DNA of 64,000 bases from Apostichopus japonicus (GCF_037975245.1 NC_092576.1:12143111-12207110), one strand, 5' to 3'. Counted from the stretch's first letter, positions 35,201 through 45,592 are shown. Notes: a model not told the origin generated them from the letters alone. Made by a program: numbers and translations.

Positions 35201-38200
35201 CGCAGCTGCCCGGTGCCGCCCAGTGTGAGCACATCCCTGATATATGTCATGTATACATTCATTGCACTGAATTCATAAAACAGTGAATATACACTGTGCT
35301 TAGAAGAATGTCTTCAAACAGACTTGTCTCTTTTTCCATTTTATCTGTAAATTTCTTTGATATAAGTTCCAAACTTTTGGAACTCATTTCGCAGTACCAG
35401 ACACAAACAAGGTCACATTCATTCACTTTGATACACAGTCAAGTGTATTTAAAGGGAGTGAAGTGTTTGAAGACTCGCGCACAAAGGAACGTCTGATGTT
35501 GGTAATCTGACCTAGTTTCGAATGAGGTGTAACAGAAGTGTTAGACACCACCATCGATCCCAGAAAATACACACACAGCTTGCTACCGTCGGTAATTAGA
35601 CACTAGTGTACAGTCACAACTTGCAGCTGCCTTCAATACCCACAACACAGTGTACGTAGCAGCGATGGACATCTCAGGTCCAGCTAAAGATAACAAGGTA
35701 TCACGTTTTGTAGCGACAAGAAGAAAACTTCACTTGAAAGCGACGGAAAGTTAACTTTTTCAGAGGGCGGCACATGGTTTGGGGCAAGTCTTCAATGCCT
35801 TTAACAGGGTCACATGTTTTATAACTTTTACTATGATCTATCTCTTCTCTCTTGACTATAAACAGATTTCGGAAGAGCCTGCGCCTCTCAATCTAGAGCC
35901 CGTCTACGCTCCTCCCACCGCCAGACAAGGAGGGCGTGTCTTTGGCTGTCTCTGCCTGGCTCTCCTCTTCGTCTCCTTGTTTGTTCTGATCTTTGCGTTC
36001 ATCGGAATACTTCCCTTCCTGACTCACAGAGTAAGTACTTGTCCCAATCAACCCCCCCAACCCTTCCCCCCTCCCCTCCCAGCCATCCTCACCTGACCAT
36101 ACCCACCCAACCCGGCCGACAACCACCTTCTTACACAATAAACAGACCCAACCAGACAACATTGCAAAGAATTTTGTAAAAGATTGACATGGAAATGTCA
36201 TGGAAATTTATTTTTATGAAAGTGTTGGAACCCTGAAAAAGGTGTCGTGTACAATCCACCAGACCTAGAACAGACCTGTAGTCTGACTGAGGACCATGCA
36301 CCTACAGTACTGTACCTCATGGTTTCTATATCTGGCTTTGACTGCTCAAGGCAACCGCAAAAACAGTACACGGTTACTCTAATTGTCCAAACTGGAATTT
36401 ACTCAACTCAGACCCAATCGGATAACATTTCAAAGAATTTGTGTAAAATATTGACATGGAAAAGTCATGGAAAATTTATTTTGAAGAAAGTGTTGGAATC
36501 AACCCTGAAAGAATTCACAGCTCTGTGCCTGCTCTCAATTTCGCATCCTTCCTGATATTGTTCTCCGATACTGTACCCTAACACTGTACAGTTATCACTC
36601 CTAGATAACACTCGTTCGATTAATTATGCTACACCATCCTCACTCTAGAACTAGTCTAAACCATTCTCAAATTTGTAGCACAGGTGTACAGTACCACATT
36701 TTGGAATTCTCTTCATCATGTCATTGAAAATTTATCCAACCTCATTACATTCAAGCAAAAACTAAAACAATACTACGTACCTGTACTGCATAGCTTTTCA
36801 TCTTAGTTAAAAACAGACTTTTCCTGTTTTTTTCTTTTTTTTCTTTTCTCATAAGACATATAGATTTTGATGGTTATCTTAAAGGGGGGGGGGGGGGGTT
36901 TACATTGTACCAAAGGGACCAGATCAGAAAAGTATTCACTTATTTTTATGGTTCCTCTACTTCCATCTCAAATATATTATTTCGATAGTAGTCTATATGA
37001 AATGTTTGATGCCATCTATATTTATCCGATATCGTTAAAAAAATTTAAAAAATGGAATGCAGCCAATTAAAACATGTAGGGATGCACCAGATCCAAATTT
37101 TTGGATCCGGCCAGAACCGGATTTTGCTCGTTAGTACATGAAATCTGGCCGGATAAAAACCGGCCGGAACCGGTTTTTTTCATTACACAAAAGAAAATCA
37201 TTAATAAGAAGTAGAAGTTTGAAACAAGGAGCAAATCTTAGGTCAGACCATTGAGAAAATTAAATTAAACATGTTAAACCTAATTTTTCATTACTTTGAA
37301 TATTTTTATTAATTTTTGGAAATAGTTTTACATTGATTTAAGTTAATACCAACACCTTTTTAAGAAATAATTCAGGCCAGATTTTGAAAAGATCCGGCTG
37401 GATTTTGAAAAATATCCGGCAAGAACCGGAACTGAATAATTGCTCACCATCCGGCCGGATAGTCCGGCCGGACCGGATATCCGGTGCATCCCTAAAAACA
37501 TGTTTGTAATCTCACGTTGACCTTTATGTTCCTCCGAACAGAGGTCGTCGTACAACTGGTGCGGTGTCATCTACAATGATGGCGTGGATTACTTCTACGA
37601 CGACGCCTTCTATCCATCGGACTCCGGTTTCTTGGAGAGTAGCTATGACTACCAGGAATGGTTACCGGGACAGAAAATACCGTACGGCGACGACATGCTG
37701 GTAAGCAGTAAAGCATTACTATTATTTATTATTATTTAGGTTTACAGTCTTGTTCAGGGCCAAGGCCCTCTCACACCACTATACAACTTAACCCTGGTCA
37801 TTGGTAACTTGTCACACCTACACACCAAAGTGTACAATCAATCTCCCTTGGGGCACTACAGTACACCATAACCATGTGTCTCCCGGGGGACTTTCCATAG
37901 GGTGCAGCCACAAACCGGCGCACGCAACTATATTAACAAGTTACCTCACAAGTCCCCATTTATACACCTGGGTGAAGAGAGGCAAATAGAGGTATAGTGC
38001 CTTGCCCAAGGACACAACGCAATGATCTGGCCAGGACTCGAACCTGTAATCCTTAGATCACAAGTCCACTGCCTTGACCACTTGACCACAACGCCATCAC
38101 AAGAAGACGGAAGAATGTATATCTGTCTTTTGCAGATCTGTAACAAAATTCAGCTATGGGACATGGTCAAAGTGCTACAGACATTTTTTACTTGGGGGGG

Positions 38201-41200
38201 GGGGGGTTTACACCAAAATATACAAATTTTCAGTCATTCATCGGATATAACATTCATAAACCTTAAAGATGACCATATCAATGTGTATCGTAGATCAAAC
38301 AGTTTTTCTTTTTCCGGTAACAATTCTTGCCACAGGTGCCACCTAAGCCGACAGGTGCCCCCGTCCGTCGTTTCCTGGAGGAAAGATTGGACATCAACCT
38401 GGAACTTCGCATCATCCGAATAAACCGAGGAGAAGATGACATGTTTCCCGCGGTCGATGTACTCCACGACTTCAACAAGGTAAAATGACATGTCGTAGTC
38501 CAGGCCCTTTAGGCAAACTATCTAAGCGTAGCGCCACCATGGGCTGACGCGAAGCGTACCTGAAAATTTTTGGCCAAAAATGCCTCCTAGATCGCTGGAA
38601 ATGGCACTTCTCAGGCCTTGTTAGTTGCATCTAACCTTTGTTTATTTTGAAATTAGTAGTGATAACAAAAAAAAATATGCTCAAGGGGGGGGCGGTCACC
38701 CCCTTTGCCCCCCTGGCTACGCGCCTGTCGTAGTCTGGCTCTTACTAAGTAAAGAACCCAAACAAACGTGATAAATAAAACTCTTCATAGATGGTTGTTT
38801 TGGATTTTTTTTTAGTGTTGAAAGAAGGACATACATTAAGCAGCCTGTTGAAATCGTAATTCCTACACATTTTTTATTTTCAAGATACAGTACCGTGTAG
38901 AAGTTACTTTCATTTTTCAGCGGTACGGAATGCGATGATCGCAGTAACCGCCACCAGTTCCTCAGTTTGGATCTCAGTTATCGATATCATCGCAATAAAA
39001 TTGTTTATCTGAAAAGCTTGTTTCACAGACTGGTGGCAGTTAGGTCTATTCATCTACGAAGAGGCGAGAAGTCTATTGTTTGGTCCCCCCCCGCCCTTCA
39101 GGGAATTGCTTGTAATCCTAGTCAATGCTATTCACCTAGTCACAGGTAACTGTGGTAGCTGAGTGAACAGCCATCTTTTGTTACACAATAAATATAGCAT
39201 ATTTAGCCTATCATGGGAGTAGTACATGGCCTATACAGTGAGGTATCAAAAGTTTATCAAACATTCTCATATGTTGTTCCAAGCCTGCCACTTTGTTCCA
39301 ATTGACATATTGTAGATAAGAAACAATCGGCAAACAAATAAAATTTTCAGAGTAAAGTAGTAAAGTTTCCTAACAAATAAGACCAGTTTTATGACTGCCA
39401 TTTTTTATTTTGACAATTCCTGGGAAAGAAAATATTGGACAGGTTGGGTCGTAGAACATATTGTACAGATTTGACTGAAATAAATGTAGAAAGCTCCTTT
39501 CTTATTCTTTATTTCTCTACAAGCTAAACGGAACCAACCCGCTCTCACACTTTGTGTTAAACTTTCCGGGGAATTTTGCCCCTATTTTTTTTCAACCTAC
39601 ATCTGTCAAACTTTGGACTGGGGCTATCTATTTCAGTGATAGTTCACATTAGGCAGTTTTATTCAGAACTTTTATACATTTGAGAACACTGTTTACATAA
39701 ATTTTTGTTTATTATTATCTCTACAGCGTAAAAATATTCATATTCTTCAAACTTGCGACACCGAAAGATGAAATACTACATTATCCTGTGACGGTAGATT
39801 TAATTGAAATCAATTTTTCAATTTATATTTTTCAGAACATCTCTGCTTACTCGATGCCATCGTCAGGTGTTTGTTACATCCAACCGTTGGACATGCAGTC
39901 GACATTGACTCCTGAAGGCTTCCAGGATCTGCTGGATGTGAGCTTTCCCTGTTACCATGCCTTAGGTCAAAGGGCTGCAAACTATGGGGCATTACCCAAA
40001 AGTGGGCCTTAAAAATATTTTGATGTGTTGTGGGAATTTTTCAGACATCGGGAAATTTATGCACCTTTTTTTTAATTAGAGGTTGCTGACAAAGATTGAA
40101 ACAGTAGCTTGAAAGTCCTTGGTCCAAGCTATCATTCATGCCTGCTGCAGAGAAGAGGGGGAAGGGGGGAGGGAATCTGATTGGTCTTGGCCTACGGAAG
40201 GTCCTGGTTTGTGGTCCTAAAAGTTTGCATAACCCTACCTTATATTAATATATATAGATATAGTCATCCAGGAAACTACAGCTGTTCCAAACAATTGATA
40301 CTCTGTCTTGTGTTGGGTGAATGAAACACTCTCAAGTGGCTCTTATCAGTTTTCACACTCCTGAAATTCAAGGGGTCAACTGGCTTAGTGGGAGGTCAAC
40401 AGGTTATCAAAACTGGTCTCAAAATTAGCCTTAATTCTCTGTCATCTATACTAGAGGACCTTGGCTTTGGCATTAAGTTGTGGAAATATTTCACAGTGAA
40501 TGAACCATGTCATGTAGTGCTCATAAATGAATAACAATTTTTTAAGGGATGGATGGCGGCAGCGCTGATTTGCTAGCTCAAATTTGTTCAAATGAAAATG
40601 TCCATTTGCTCATATGAGAACATCTATGGGTCTTTATGTCACATTGGAAGACTGTTCTTTTTTTAATATTGAAGCATTTTGGAGTAAAGAATCGCTTCTG
40701 TAAATTTCTCACCAGTGAATTTATCGGTTGATGACCCTTTTAGACCTGAAATTATCTGATCTTTTCTGGTTCTCATTGAATTGTTGTAACAAGTTTAACT
40801 CTACATCAGTCACACAGCTATTAAAGTGGAATTTTTGGGCAATTTATATTTTAAAAGGCACCAGAAAACCTCCTGGCTTTCTGGTTCTCTCTTTTGAATA
40901 GAAAATGACATTGCTGCACTTTTTTAAAAACTGAAGCTTTAAATTGCAAGTCCAAGGCAATTTGTAACTTGCCCCTGTAATAGTCTTGTTCCTCTCTTGA
41001 TCCTTAACTGGAGCCTTGATCTGTCATCAATGGAAACAAGAAAATGTAATAATTATAATTCTCCAGATTATCAAAATGTTCCATCTAGTACCATCTTTCC
41101 GCAGAGTGGAACTCGCGTTGATAAAAGGGAGTTGCTATCTTGTGGGTCAGTATGTACGTAAAAACTATTTATATATATATATATATATTTTTTGTTTTTC

Positions 41201-42760
41201 ATTCTTCATTCATTTGTGTTCCTCCTTAGACTGAAGCTTACAAAGACATGGACTTCCCAATGAACAGTAAACTGTACACTGTGAATCCAGAGAGAGCCAC
41301 TGATCTCGGAGACCACATCGAGGAGATGTGTGGCGAATACAACTCTTACTACATCAGCAGCGTCCCCTCCGACCAATGGCCGACCTTCTGGACTACTGCC
41401 CGCCAGGTGAGAACCCGACCGAACCATTCTTTGCACATCACAAGCATTCATTTAAAAAATAGTCACTGTTAGAATGTTACGGTATGTGCTAACCTGCGTA
41501 TCCTGTATATCTTTTTCCCCCCGCAAGGTTTTGCGTGACCACTTTGGTGGACGAAGAGGAAGCTCCAGCTCTGACGAGGAGGGGCGACTTGGCGGTAGAC
41601 ATCGTGGAGGTGGCAGTCGCCATGACAGCAGAGGTAGTAGTCATAGCGATGAGGAGGGTGGCCGACATTCTCGTGGAAGTGAGTATAGTAGTTGGTACAC
41701 AGCAGGGGCCAGATCCGGAGAGGGGGGCTCAGGAGGGCTCAGTAGGGCCCGGCCTTCTCTACTGAAACCTTCATGGCAGCTAAACTCAGCCGAATATCAA
41801 ATTGTTTGCTCAAAACATGGTACAAAGTCAAAACATTTGGCATGCTCTGCTGGAGAGCATTCCTTAACTTTATACCAGTGTTTTCTTGTGTATTTATGTT
41901 GATAGTAATGTCAGTTATCCACTGATACATGTCTTCCCGCCCCCCAACCCCCCTTCTTCCAAGAAATTGTTAATCTCCCCTTCCTCTGATGTAAGTAAAT
42001 TGTACAGGGTTTTTCAACCACATATGATACCTATCCACTAGACATTAAACAGATGTATTTTGTTCTCTCCAGTACAGATTGACAGTCTATAACATATATT
42101 CATTTTGTCTCTGACGGATCAACGATGTCAGTATCAATGCTTTTGTCAAGTTTCAGTACATTTGCTATTCTCTATTTCCTCCATGAGGCTTTGATTGACG
42201 ATAACTTTTACTGATGCCTAACAGTATCCTACACCCCGTTTCTCAAGCAGCTGATTAAAACGCATTGCTATAACTTCTCTTCCAAGAATATCGAGCTGCT
42301 CCAACTATTACTTAGTGTTTTCTTTGTATTCCATCGCACTTTTTGTTGTTGGAATATTGAAAGATTTCAAAAATGGCTCATCGATGACTACATACAAAAC
42401 CCATTAGATGAATACGTGCATAAAGGTTTATAGAGAGCCTGACGTTTCCATAATCACAGAAAACTTTTTTAGAGGCTTTAAACAGAAATACAAATACTCA
42501 AACTAGACTAAAGAACACATTTGAAATATTTTGGACAACGGAATTGAACGGTGAAATAGATGTCATTTGAATCCACTTTTGATTTCTCTACAGTCGCTCG
42601 TGTAAGGGACTACTTGGACAACATGCGCTCCTTTGACGGCCAACAAGTGGTGGACATGCATGTGTTTCAGACCCAAAACTTGGATGACCTCTCCCCAGAG
42701 AACCTGAAGAGGTTGTCTGATCTTGTTGAGATGGAGAAGGAAGAAGATTTTATGCCTTAG
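20133..42760 (+). CDS. ITM2/BRI-family BRICHOS membrane protein, 8 coding exons
   Basis: Type II single-pass membrane protein of the integral membrane protein 2 family; in vertebrates these are furin-processed proteins whose BRICHOS domain acts as a chaperone. Exons: 20133-20213, 35866-36030, 37542-37700, 38336-38479, 39836-39937, 41230-41406, 41528-41678, 42594-42760. Together they give 381 codons plus a TAG stop, with AG/GT borders; all junctions are phase 0 except the last (phase 1). The membrane segment spans residues about 52-79. WCGVIYND matches the ITM2 YYCGIKY region. The BRICHOS core is exons 4-6: VDVLHDFNK, sequon NIS at 184, paired cysteines C196 (CYIQPL) and C251 (EMCGEY). Vertebrate ITM2 is about 265 residues. 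Here the C-terminus is longer, with a Ser/Asp/Glu/Arg/Gly-rich linker and an acidic helical tail. Confidence 0.9.
20759..21135 (-). mobile_element. MITE family A, copy 2 (inverted)
   Basis: Reverse-complement copy that begins TTAAAGGCATTGAAGACTCG, about 550 bp after ITM2-like exon 1. It forms an inverted pair with the copy at 18325 around the presumed 5' region of that gene. Confidence 0.8.
21353..22394. mobile_element. hAT-like non-autonomous element, 8-bp TSD CTAAGTAC
   Basis: The ends are TAGTGTTTACACGGGT and ACCCGTGCAAACACTA. They are flanked by the exact duplication CTAAGTAC (21345-21352 and 22395-22402). GGGTACCCGG-type subterminal repeats lie near both ends. The interior carries about 2.5 tandem copies of a ~125-bp unit (21958-22275). 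No transposase ORF is seen. Confidence 0.88.
22403..25287. other. ITM2-like intron 1, first part
   Basis: Apart from the 93-codon ORF at 23453-23734 there is no exon or repeat I can define. It has T-runs and frequent TACTGTA/TACAGTA words. Confidence 0.5.
23453..23734 (-). CDS. Unidentified 93-codon ORF inside ITM2-like intron 1
   Basis: Uninterrupted from ATG to TAA. It starts MMSSKVFEHYNKDLGIQLRL, includes SLHWYDEILEIAMIKQYP and ends KYDRIDYPLYSIYLTK. The composition is normal for a protein (Tyr, Asp, Glu, Lys-rich), unlike nearby AT-rich shadows. No motif is recognised. A fragment of a mobile-element protein is the likeliest alternative to a real small gene. Confidence 0.25.
   Translation of the reverse strand: MMSSKVFEHYNKDLGIQLRLDIENYTANVELCIKYVIGTKDLNIYGSLHWYDEILEIAMIKQYPLQYGNQRVRYFRKKYDRIDYPLYSIYLTK
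26038..26200. repeat. ~80-bp direct tandem duplication
   Basis: ACAATCTCACAAGGTGTCTC..TTTATTCAAATCTCAAAC..AGCTAGAAAAGG is repeated immediately after itself, inside the 3.36-kb element. Confidence 0.85.
26385..26672 (-). pseudogene. Two exon-like pieces inside the 3.36-kb element
   Basis: Minus strand: after TTTACAG|G a segment encodes LQVGSYVAINFATGKKNFVY and L, then a donor G|GTGAGT. After TTATTCCAG| the next piece encodes VQAIANSQVGLKFLQRRKSG and continues. It resembles the small 'GDYV.V.....K.F.G.V......V.FL.R' module seen at the end of many transposon-associated proteins. That resemblance is from memory and unverified. Confidence 0.35.
29068..29327 (+). mobile_element. MITE family B, copy 3
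   Basis: Same unit in ITM2-like intron 1. Starts TTAAAGGTATGCTGC and ends GACTACCCTTTAA, so both TTAA-type termini are intact. Confidence 0.75.
29660..29808 (+). mobile_element. Possible LINE ORF C-terminus
   Basis: Frame reads LKDHSHPLHNHLTSRIVARS then GRLRSLTSHKNRHRSSFKGT to a stop at 29807-29809, with a G-rich run just after. HPL...R.RS.....R..SF is the pattern often seen at the end of LINE-type ORF2 proteins. Weak on its own. Confidence 0.35.
30620..30794. mobile_element. Small MITE-like element
   Basis: Inverted ends CAAGGGGCGAAATAG and TATTTCGTCCCTTG, about 175 bp apart. The interior is rich in AGCAATT/AATTGCT words. No clean target duplication is visible. Confidence 0.5.
32719..32793 (-). 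mobile_element. tRNA-like sequence (SINE head or pseudo-tRNA)
   Basis: Minus strand has box A (GCTCAGTTGGTAGATCGC) and box B (GGTTCAGATCC) at tRNA-like spacing, next to an A/T run. The stems are imperfect. Confidence 0.5.
34219..34372. repeat. TACTG/CAGTA simple array
   Basis: Imperfect array of ACTGT and TACAG words, self-complementary, so it is open in several frames on both strands. A smaller version is at 31455-31545. Confidence 0.9.
34961..35239. mobile_element. hAT-like MITE (CAGGGATGTGCTCA ends)
   Basis: The left end CAGGGATGTGCTCA and the right end TGAGCACATCCCTG are perfect inverted repeats 279 bp apart. An internal GCCGGGC/GCTGGGC inverted pair is also seen. The flanks are TA-rich and no exact 8-bp duplication is evident. 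Confidence 0.7.
35449..35804 (+). mobile_element. MITE family A, copy 3
   Basis: Direct-orientation copy ending 61 bp before ITM2-like exon 2. It has a small left-end tandem duplication (GGGAGTGAAGTGTTTGAAG). Confidence 0.8.
35866..36030 (+). CDS. ITM2-like exon 2 (membrane segment)
   Basis: Acceptor ATAAACAG|ATT. Encodes ISEEPAPLNLEPVYAPPTAR, then QGGR and a ~28-residue hydrophobic segment ending IGILPFLTHR. Donor CACAGA|GTAAGT. This is the single transmembrane anchor; the preceding region is cytosolic in the type II topology of the family. Confidence 0.9.
37077..37494. mobile_element. hAT-like MITE, 8-bp TSD AAAACATG
   Basis: Ends TAGGGATGCACCAGATCC and GGATATCCGGTGCATCCCTA; flanks AAAACATG at 37069-37076 and 37495-37502. 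GGCCGGA/TCCGGCC repeats fill both subterminal regions. It ends 47 bp before ITM2-like exon 3. Confidence 0.9.
37542..37700 (+). CDS. ITM2-like exon 3
   Basis: Acceptor CTCCGAACAG|AGG. Encodes RSSYNWCGVIYNDGVDYFYD and continues to WLPGQKIPYGDDML. The WCGVIY motif corresponds to the conserved lumenal CG motif of ITM2. A hAT-like MITE ends 47 bp upstream of this exon, within the acceptor region. Confidence 0.9.
37725..38100 (-). mobile_element. tRNA-headed SINE with conserved core
   Basis: Minus strand: head GGCGTTGTGGTCAAGTGG with box B GGTTCGAGTCC (Ser/Leu-tRNA-like). Next comes TTGTGTCCTTGGGCAAGGCA, a core shared by several ancient SINE superfamilies, then a ~250-bp body. It lies in ITM2-like intron 3. 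Confidence 0.7.
38336..38479 (+). CDS. ITM2-like exon 4 (start of BRICHOS)
   Basis: Acceptor CTTGCCACAG|GTG. Encodes VPPKPTGAPVRRFLEERLDI through RGEDDMFPAVDVLHDFNK, ending AAG|GTAAAA. The hydrophobic-His-Asp-Phe motif (VLHDF) is diagnostic of the BRICHOS domain. Confidence 0.92.
38501..38727. mobile_element. Short hAT-like element, 8-bp TSD TCGTAGTC
   Basis: Flanked by TCGTAGTC (38493-38500 and 38728-38735). The right end is GGCTACGCGCCTG. Its interior (GCGCCACCA..GGCTGACGCG..GCGTAC) matches the element nested at 55186-55584. It begins 21 bp after the donor of ITM2-like exon 4. Confidence 0.75.
39836..39937 (+). CDS. ITM2-like exon 5 (first BRICHOS cysteine)
   Basis: Acceptor ATTTTTCAG|AAC. 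Encodes NISAYSMPSSGVCYIQPLDM followed by QSTLTPEGFQDLLD. It holds an N-glycosylation sequon and CYIQPL, equivalent to CYVIPL in ITM2B. Donor GAT|GTGAGC. Confidence 0.92.
41230..41406 (+). CDS. ITM2-like exon 6 (second BRICHOS cysteine)
   Basis: Acceptor TCCTTAG|ACT. Encodes TEAYKDMDFPMNSKLYTVNP, then GDHIEEMCGEYNSYYIS and SDQWPTFWTTARQ. Cys251 is the expected disulfide partner of Cys196. Donor CGCCAG|GTGAGA. Confidence 0.9.
41528..41678 (+). CDS. ITM2-like exon 7 (low-complexity linker)
   Basis: Acceptor CCCCGCAAG|GTT. Encodes VLRDHFGGRRGSSSSDEEGR followed by a Gly/Arg/His/Ser stretch and SHSDEEGGRHSRG. It ends GGAA|GTGAGT (phase 1). GGRR is the only basic pair where ITM2 is cleaved by furin, but it lacks the full R-X-K/R-R pattern. 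No cysteines are present, unlike the vertebrate released BRI peptide, which carries two. Confidence 0.8.
42594..42760 (+). CDS. ITM2-like exon 8 (C-terminus)
   Basis: Acceptor TCTCTACAG|TC. Encodes (I)ARVRDYLDNMRSFDGQQ, then DMHVFQTQNLDDLSPE and NLKRLSDLVEMEKEEDFMP, followed by TAG. It is a cysteine-free acidic, helical tail with no counterpart I know in vertebrate ITM2. A possible poly(A) signal (ATTAAA) lies about 510 bp downstream. Confidence 0.85.
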
Positions 42761-43525
42761 GTCAAAGGTCATTCTCTTCTTGGTAGTTGTATTTCAATTT
42801 CATCCTCAAGGGCCAGGCATAATTCATACCCTTTTTTTTTAGCTGATATTAAAACTTGTTCAACTCCCCCCCCCACCCACCCCATGGATGAAATTATGTT
42901 AGATGCAAAAATTGAGTCGCCCCCCTCCCCCACTCCTCCCCTTTTGTAGTAATATTTTGGAAAGGAAGTCAATAGAAGAGTCATGTAAATATGATACTAA
43001 AGTTTGCTAAAACATATGTAAGTTTTGCTCAGAATATGTTAGTTATATCATAAAAGTATATCAAAATAATGTCAACAGGATATTGTTGAAGAACAACCAA
43101 AGATACAGACTGATTTAGTCATTTCAGTGAAACCAAGCACGCCATTGTTTTAAAACCGATTGCCGGTAAGGTAAAATAGCTCAATGTGATGTTCAAAAAT
43201 GACTACAAAAATAGTAGAAAAAAATAGTAGAAAGTATTTAATATTTAACGTTTATTTTATTGTTTAAAAATATTAAATTCATGTTTTATGCTTGGCACCT
43301 TTTTTTCTTTTTTATTTCTAAAGTACTTTCATTATGGCTTGAATTCGGAATTAGTAACGTACGGTTTTATTGGCTTATCTTAAAAACTTTTTTCTTGTAT
43401 CGACAATTTTGAAGGAAATAAGTACCATCACATGAGAGATTGCCCGATGGTAAAGAGTTTCATTTGTGACTTGGTTTAGAATCTGATGTCGTAGATTGAA
43501 GTCAGTCATGTATTTACCATCTGGT

Positions 43526-44222
43526 GGTATCTACCTACCATCTACTGTTTGTGGTATCTACCTACCATCTACTGTTTGTGGTATCTACCTACCATCTACT
43601 GTCTGTGGTATCTACCTACCATCTACTGTCTGTGGTATCTACCTACCATCTACTGTTTGTGGTATCTACCTACCATCTACTGTTTGTGGTATCTACCTAC
43701 CATATACTGTTTGTGGTATCTACCTACCATCTACTGTTTGTGGTATCTACCTACCATCTACTGTTTGTGGTATCTACCTACCATCTACTGTTTGTGGTAT
43801 CTACCTACCATCTACTGTTTGTGGTATCTACCTACCATCTACTGTTTGTGGTATCTACCTACCATATACTGTTTGTGGTATCTACCTACCATCTACTGTT
43901 TGTGGTATCTACCTACCATCTACTGTTTGTGGTATCTACCTACCATCTACTGTTTGTGGTATCTACCTACCATCTACTGTTTGTGGTATCTACCTACCAT
44001 CTACTGTCTGTGGTATCTACCTACCATCTACTGTTTGTGGTATCTACCTACCATCTACTGTTTGTGGTATCTACCTACCATCTACTGTCTGTGGTATCTA
44101 CCTACCATCTACTGTTTGTGGTATCTACCTACCATCTACTGTTTGTGGTATCTACCTACCATCTACTGTTTGTGGTATCTACCTACCATCTACTGTTTGT
44201 GGTATCTACCTACCATCTACCG
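43526..44222. repeat. 27-bp minisatellite, about 26 copies
   Basis: Unit GGTATCTACCTACCATCTAC TGTTTGT, with two main variants (TGTCTGT; CATATACTG). Because 27 is a multiple of three and the unit has no stop, all three plus frames stay open for 236-250 codons (for example GIYLPSTVC repeated). It lies 0.77 kb after the ITM2-like stop codon. Confidence 0.95.
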
Positions 44223-45469
44223 TCGTTGGTCTAGCAATGTCTTACTGACTACTGAAATCTCAAGTCAACTCCATCCAGATATCATGCAACACTGAACCCT
44301 TTACTGCCGGGTCGTGGCAAATGTCTGTAACTTGGTTTCTAATATGATAATGAGTCATTTATCTATCGACACCAAGGACTGTCTCTAAGTAGCTGGTCTG
44401 TATCATATCATCGATTTTGATCTGCAACTGATATTTGTCCCGTCGTTGTGAAACTGGGTTTCGAAACGGTGAGTGGAAATCTAGCCACATTTGTGAGAAG
44501 GAAAAATTCCTGGGGTGAAACCAAATGTTGGTGTGAGCAAAGTAGCAACAGTCTGGTAGTCTTGAGGAGTGATCTGTATATAGTTGAAATGTATTACATG
44601 AAGAAATCAAATTTGGCACGAATTCATTGGTAACTGTTGTTGGTACACTCAGGGTCAATTTGTACACCCTTTACACCCTGGATTTGATTCTCATTTAATG
44701 AATAGACCTGAACCTACGCCATAACAATACGTTTGTTCTTAAAACATTTCTATATATAGTAAATGAGCGAAGAAATTAAAATATCTCCGTTCGCATAATT
44801 TCTCAAAGCTCACACACATCGTCGTGGCTTTCAACATCTTGTTTCAATTTACGACAGAGGTTTCACGTTGTTCTAAACTGTGTTCTTTAAACGCTGCATG
44901 TATGGAGACCTTGGGTAGCCATTTACAGTCCTTGAAGATCATACGCAGGACTTGGCAGAGTAAGACTCGTTTCTAAAGTGTTTCAATAACACAGAGACAG
45001 GTTTGAATGAAACTAAAAGATACACATGGCATACATGTCCACCCAGTTCCAAAAAAAAAAGTGTGCCAAATTTGATTATTTCATGTGTACCCTTAAAATT
45101 TTTAAATATTATGAATGTCTTTCTTGATTTTTCTTCTTTTTTTTTTCTTCCTTCTTACCCTCTTTAGTGAAGATGTAAATTACGAACGATCAAGTTTCGT
45201 CTGGCTATTTGTAGATTTAGAAAAGAGAAAAAAAACTTTCATTCCATGAGAACAATTTGGAAAAAGATTGTGTAATGAGTAAAAGAACAGATTCTAATTA
45301 AAGTCAGCTTTAACCTTTTTATAAACACTTTATTCTTGTAATATTTTAATTTTAAAAAGACTGTTCAGTAATACTGTCACTGTGTTATTATTATTATTAT
45401 GATTTTTTTAAATGACAGAAACGTAATTGAAAGATTGGAGAAAGTTCGCATGGTTTTGTATTTGACTTA

Positions 45470-45592
45470 ACCAGATTCTGATCAATACAGATCCATCATA
45501 TGTGACATCACAGAAGACTGATTAGTACAGATGTTTTATATATGACTTAACAGAATCTGATCAGTAAAGATCAATCATATGTGACTTAACAG
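45470..45592. repeat. ~50-bp tandem repeat
   Basis: About 2.5 copies of a unit with GATTCTGATCAATACAGAT.. and ATATGTGACTTAACAGA. Confidence 0.75.

Noticed and set aside
43496-44295. Three long plus-strand ORFs (236-250 codons) as a repeat protein gene
   Set aside because: They are the three frames of one 27-bp minisatellite; none has splice sites, a distinct start context or non-repeat coding flanks.
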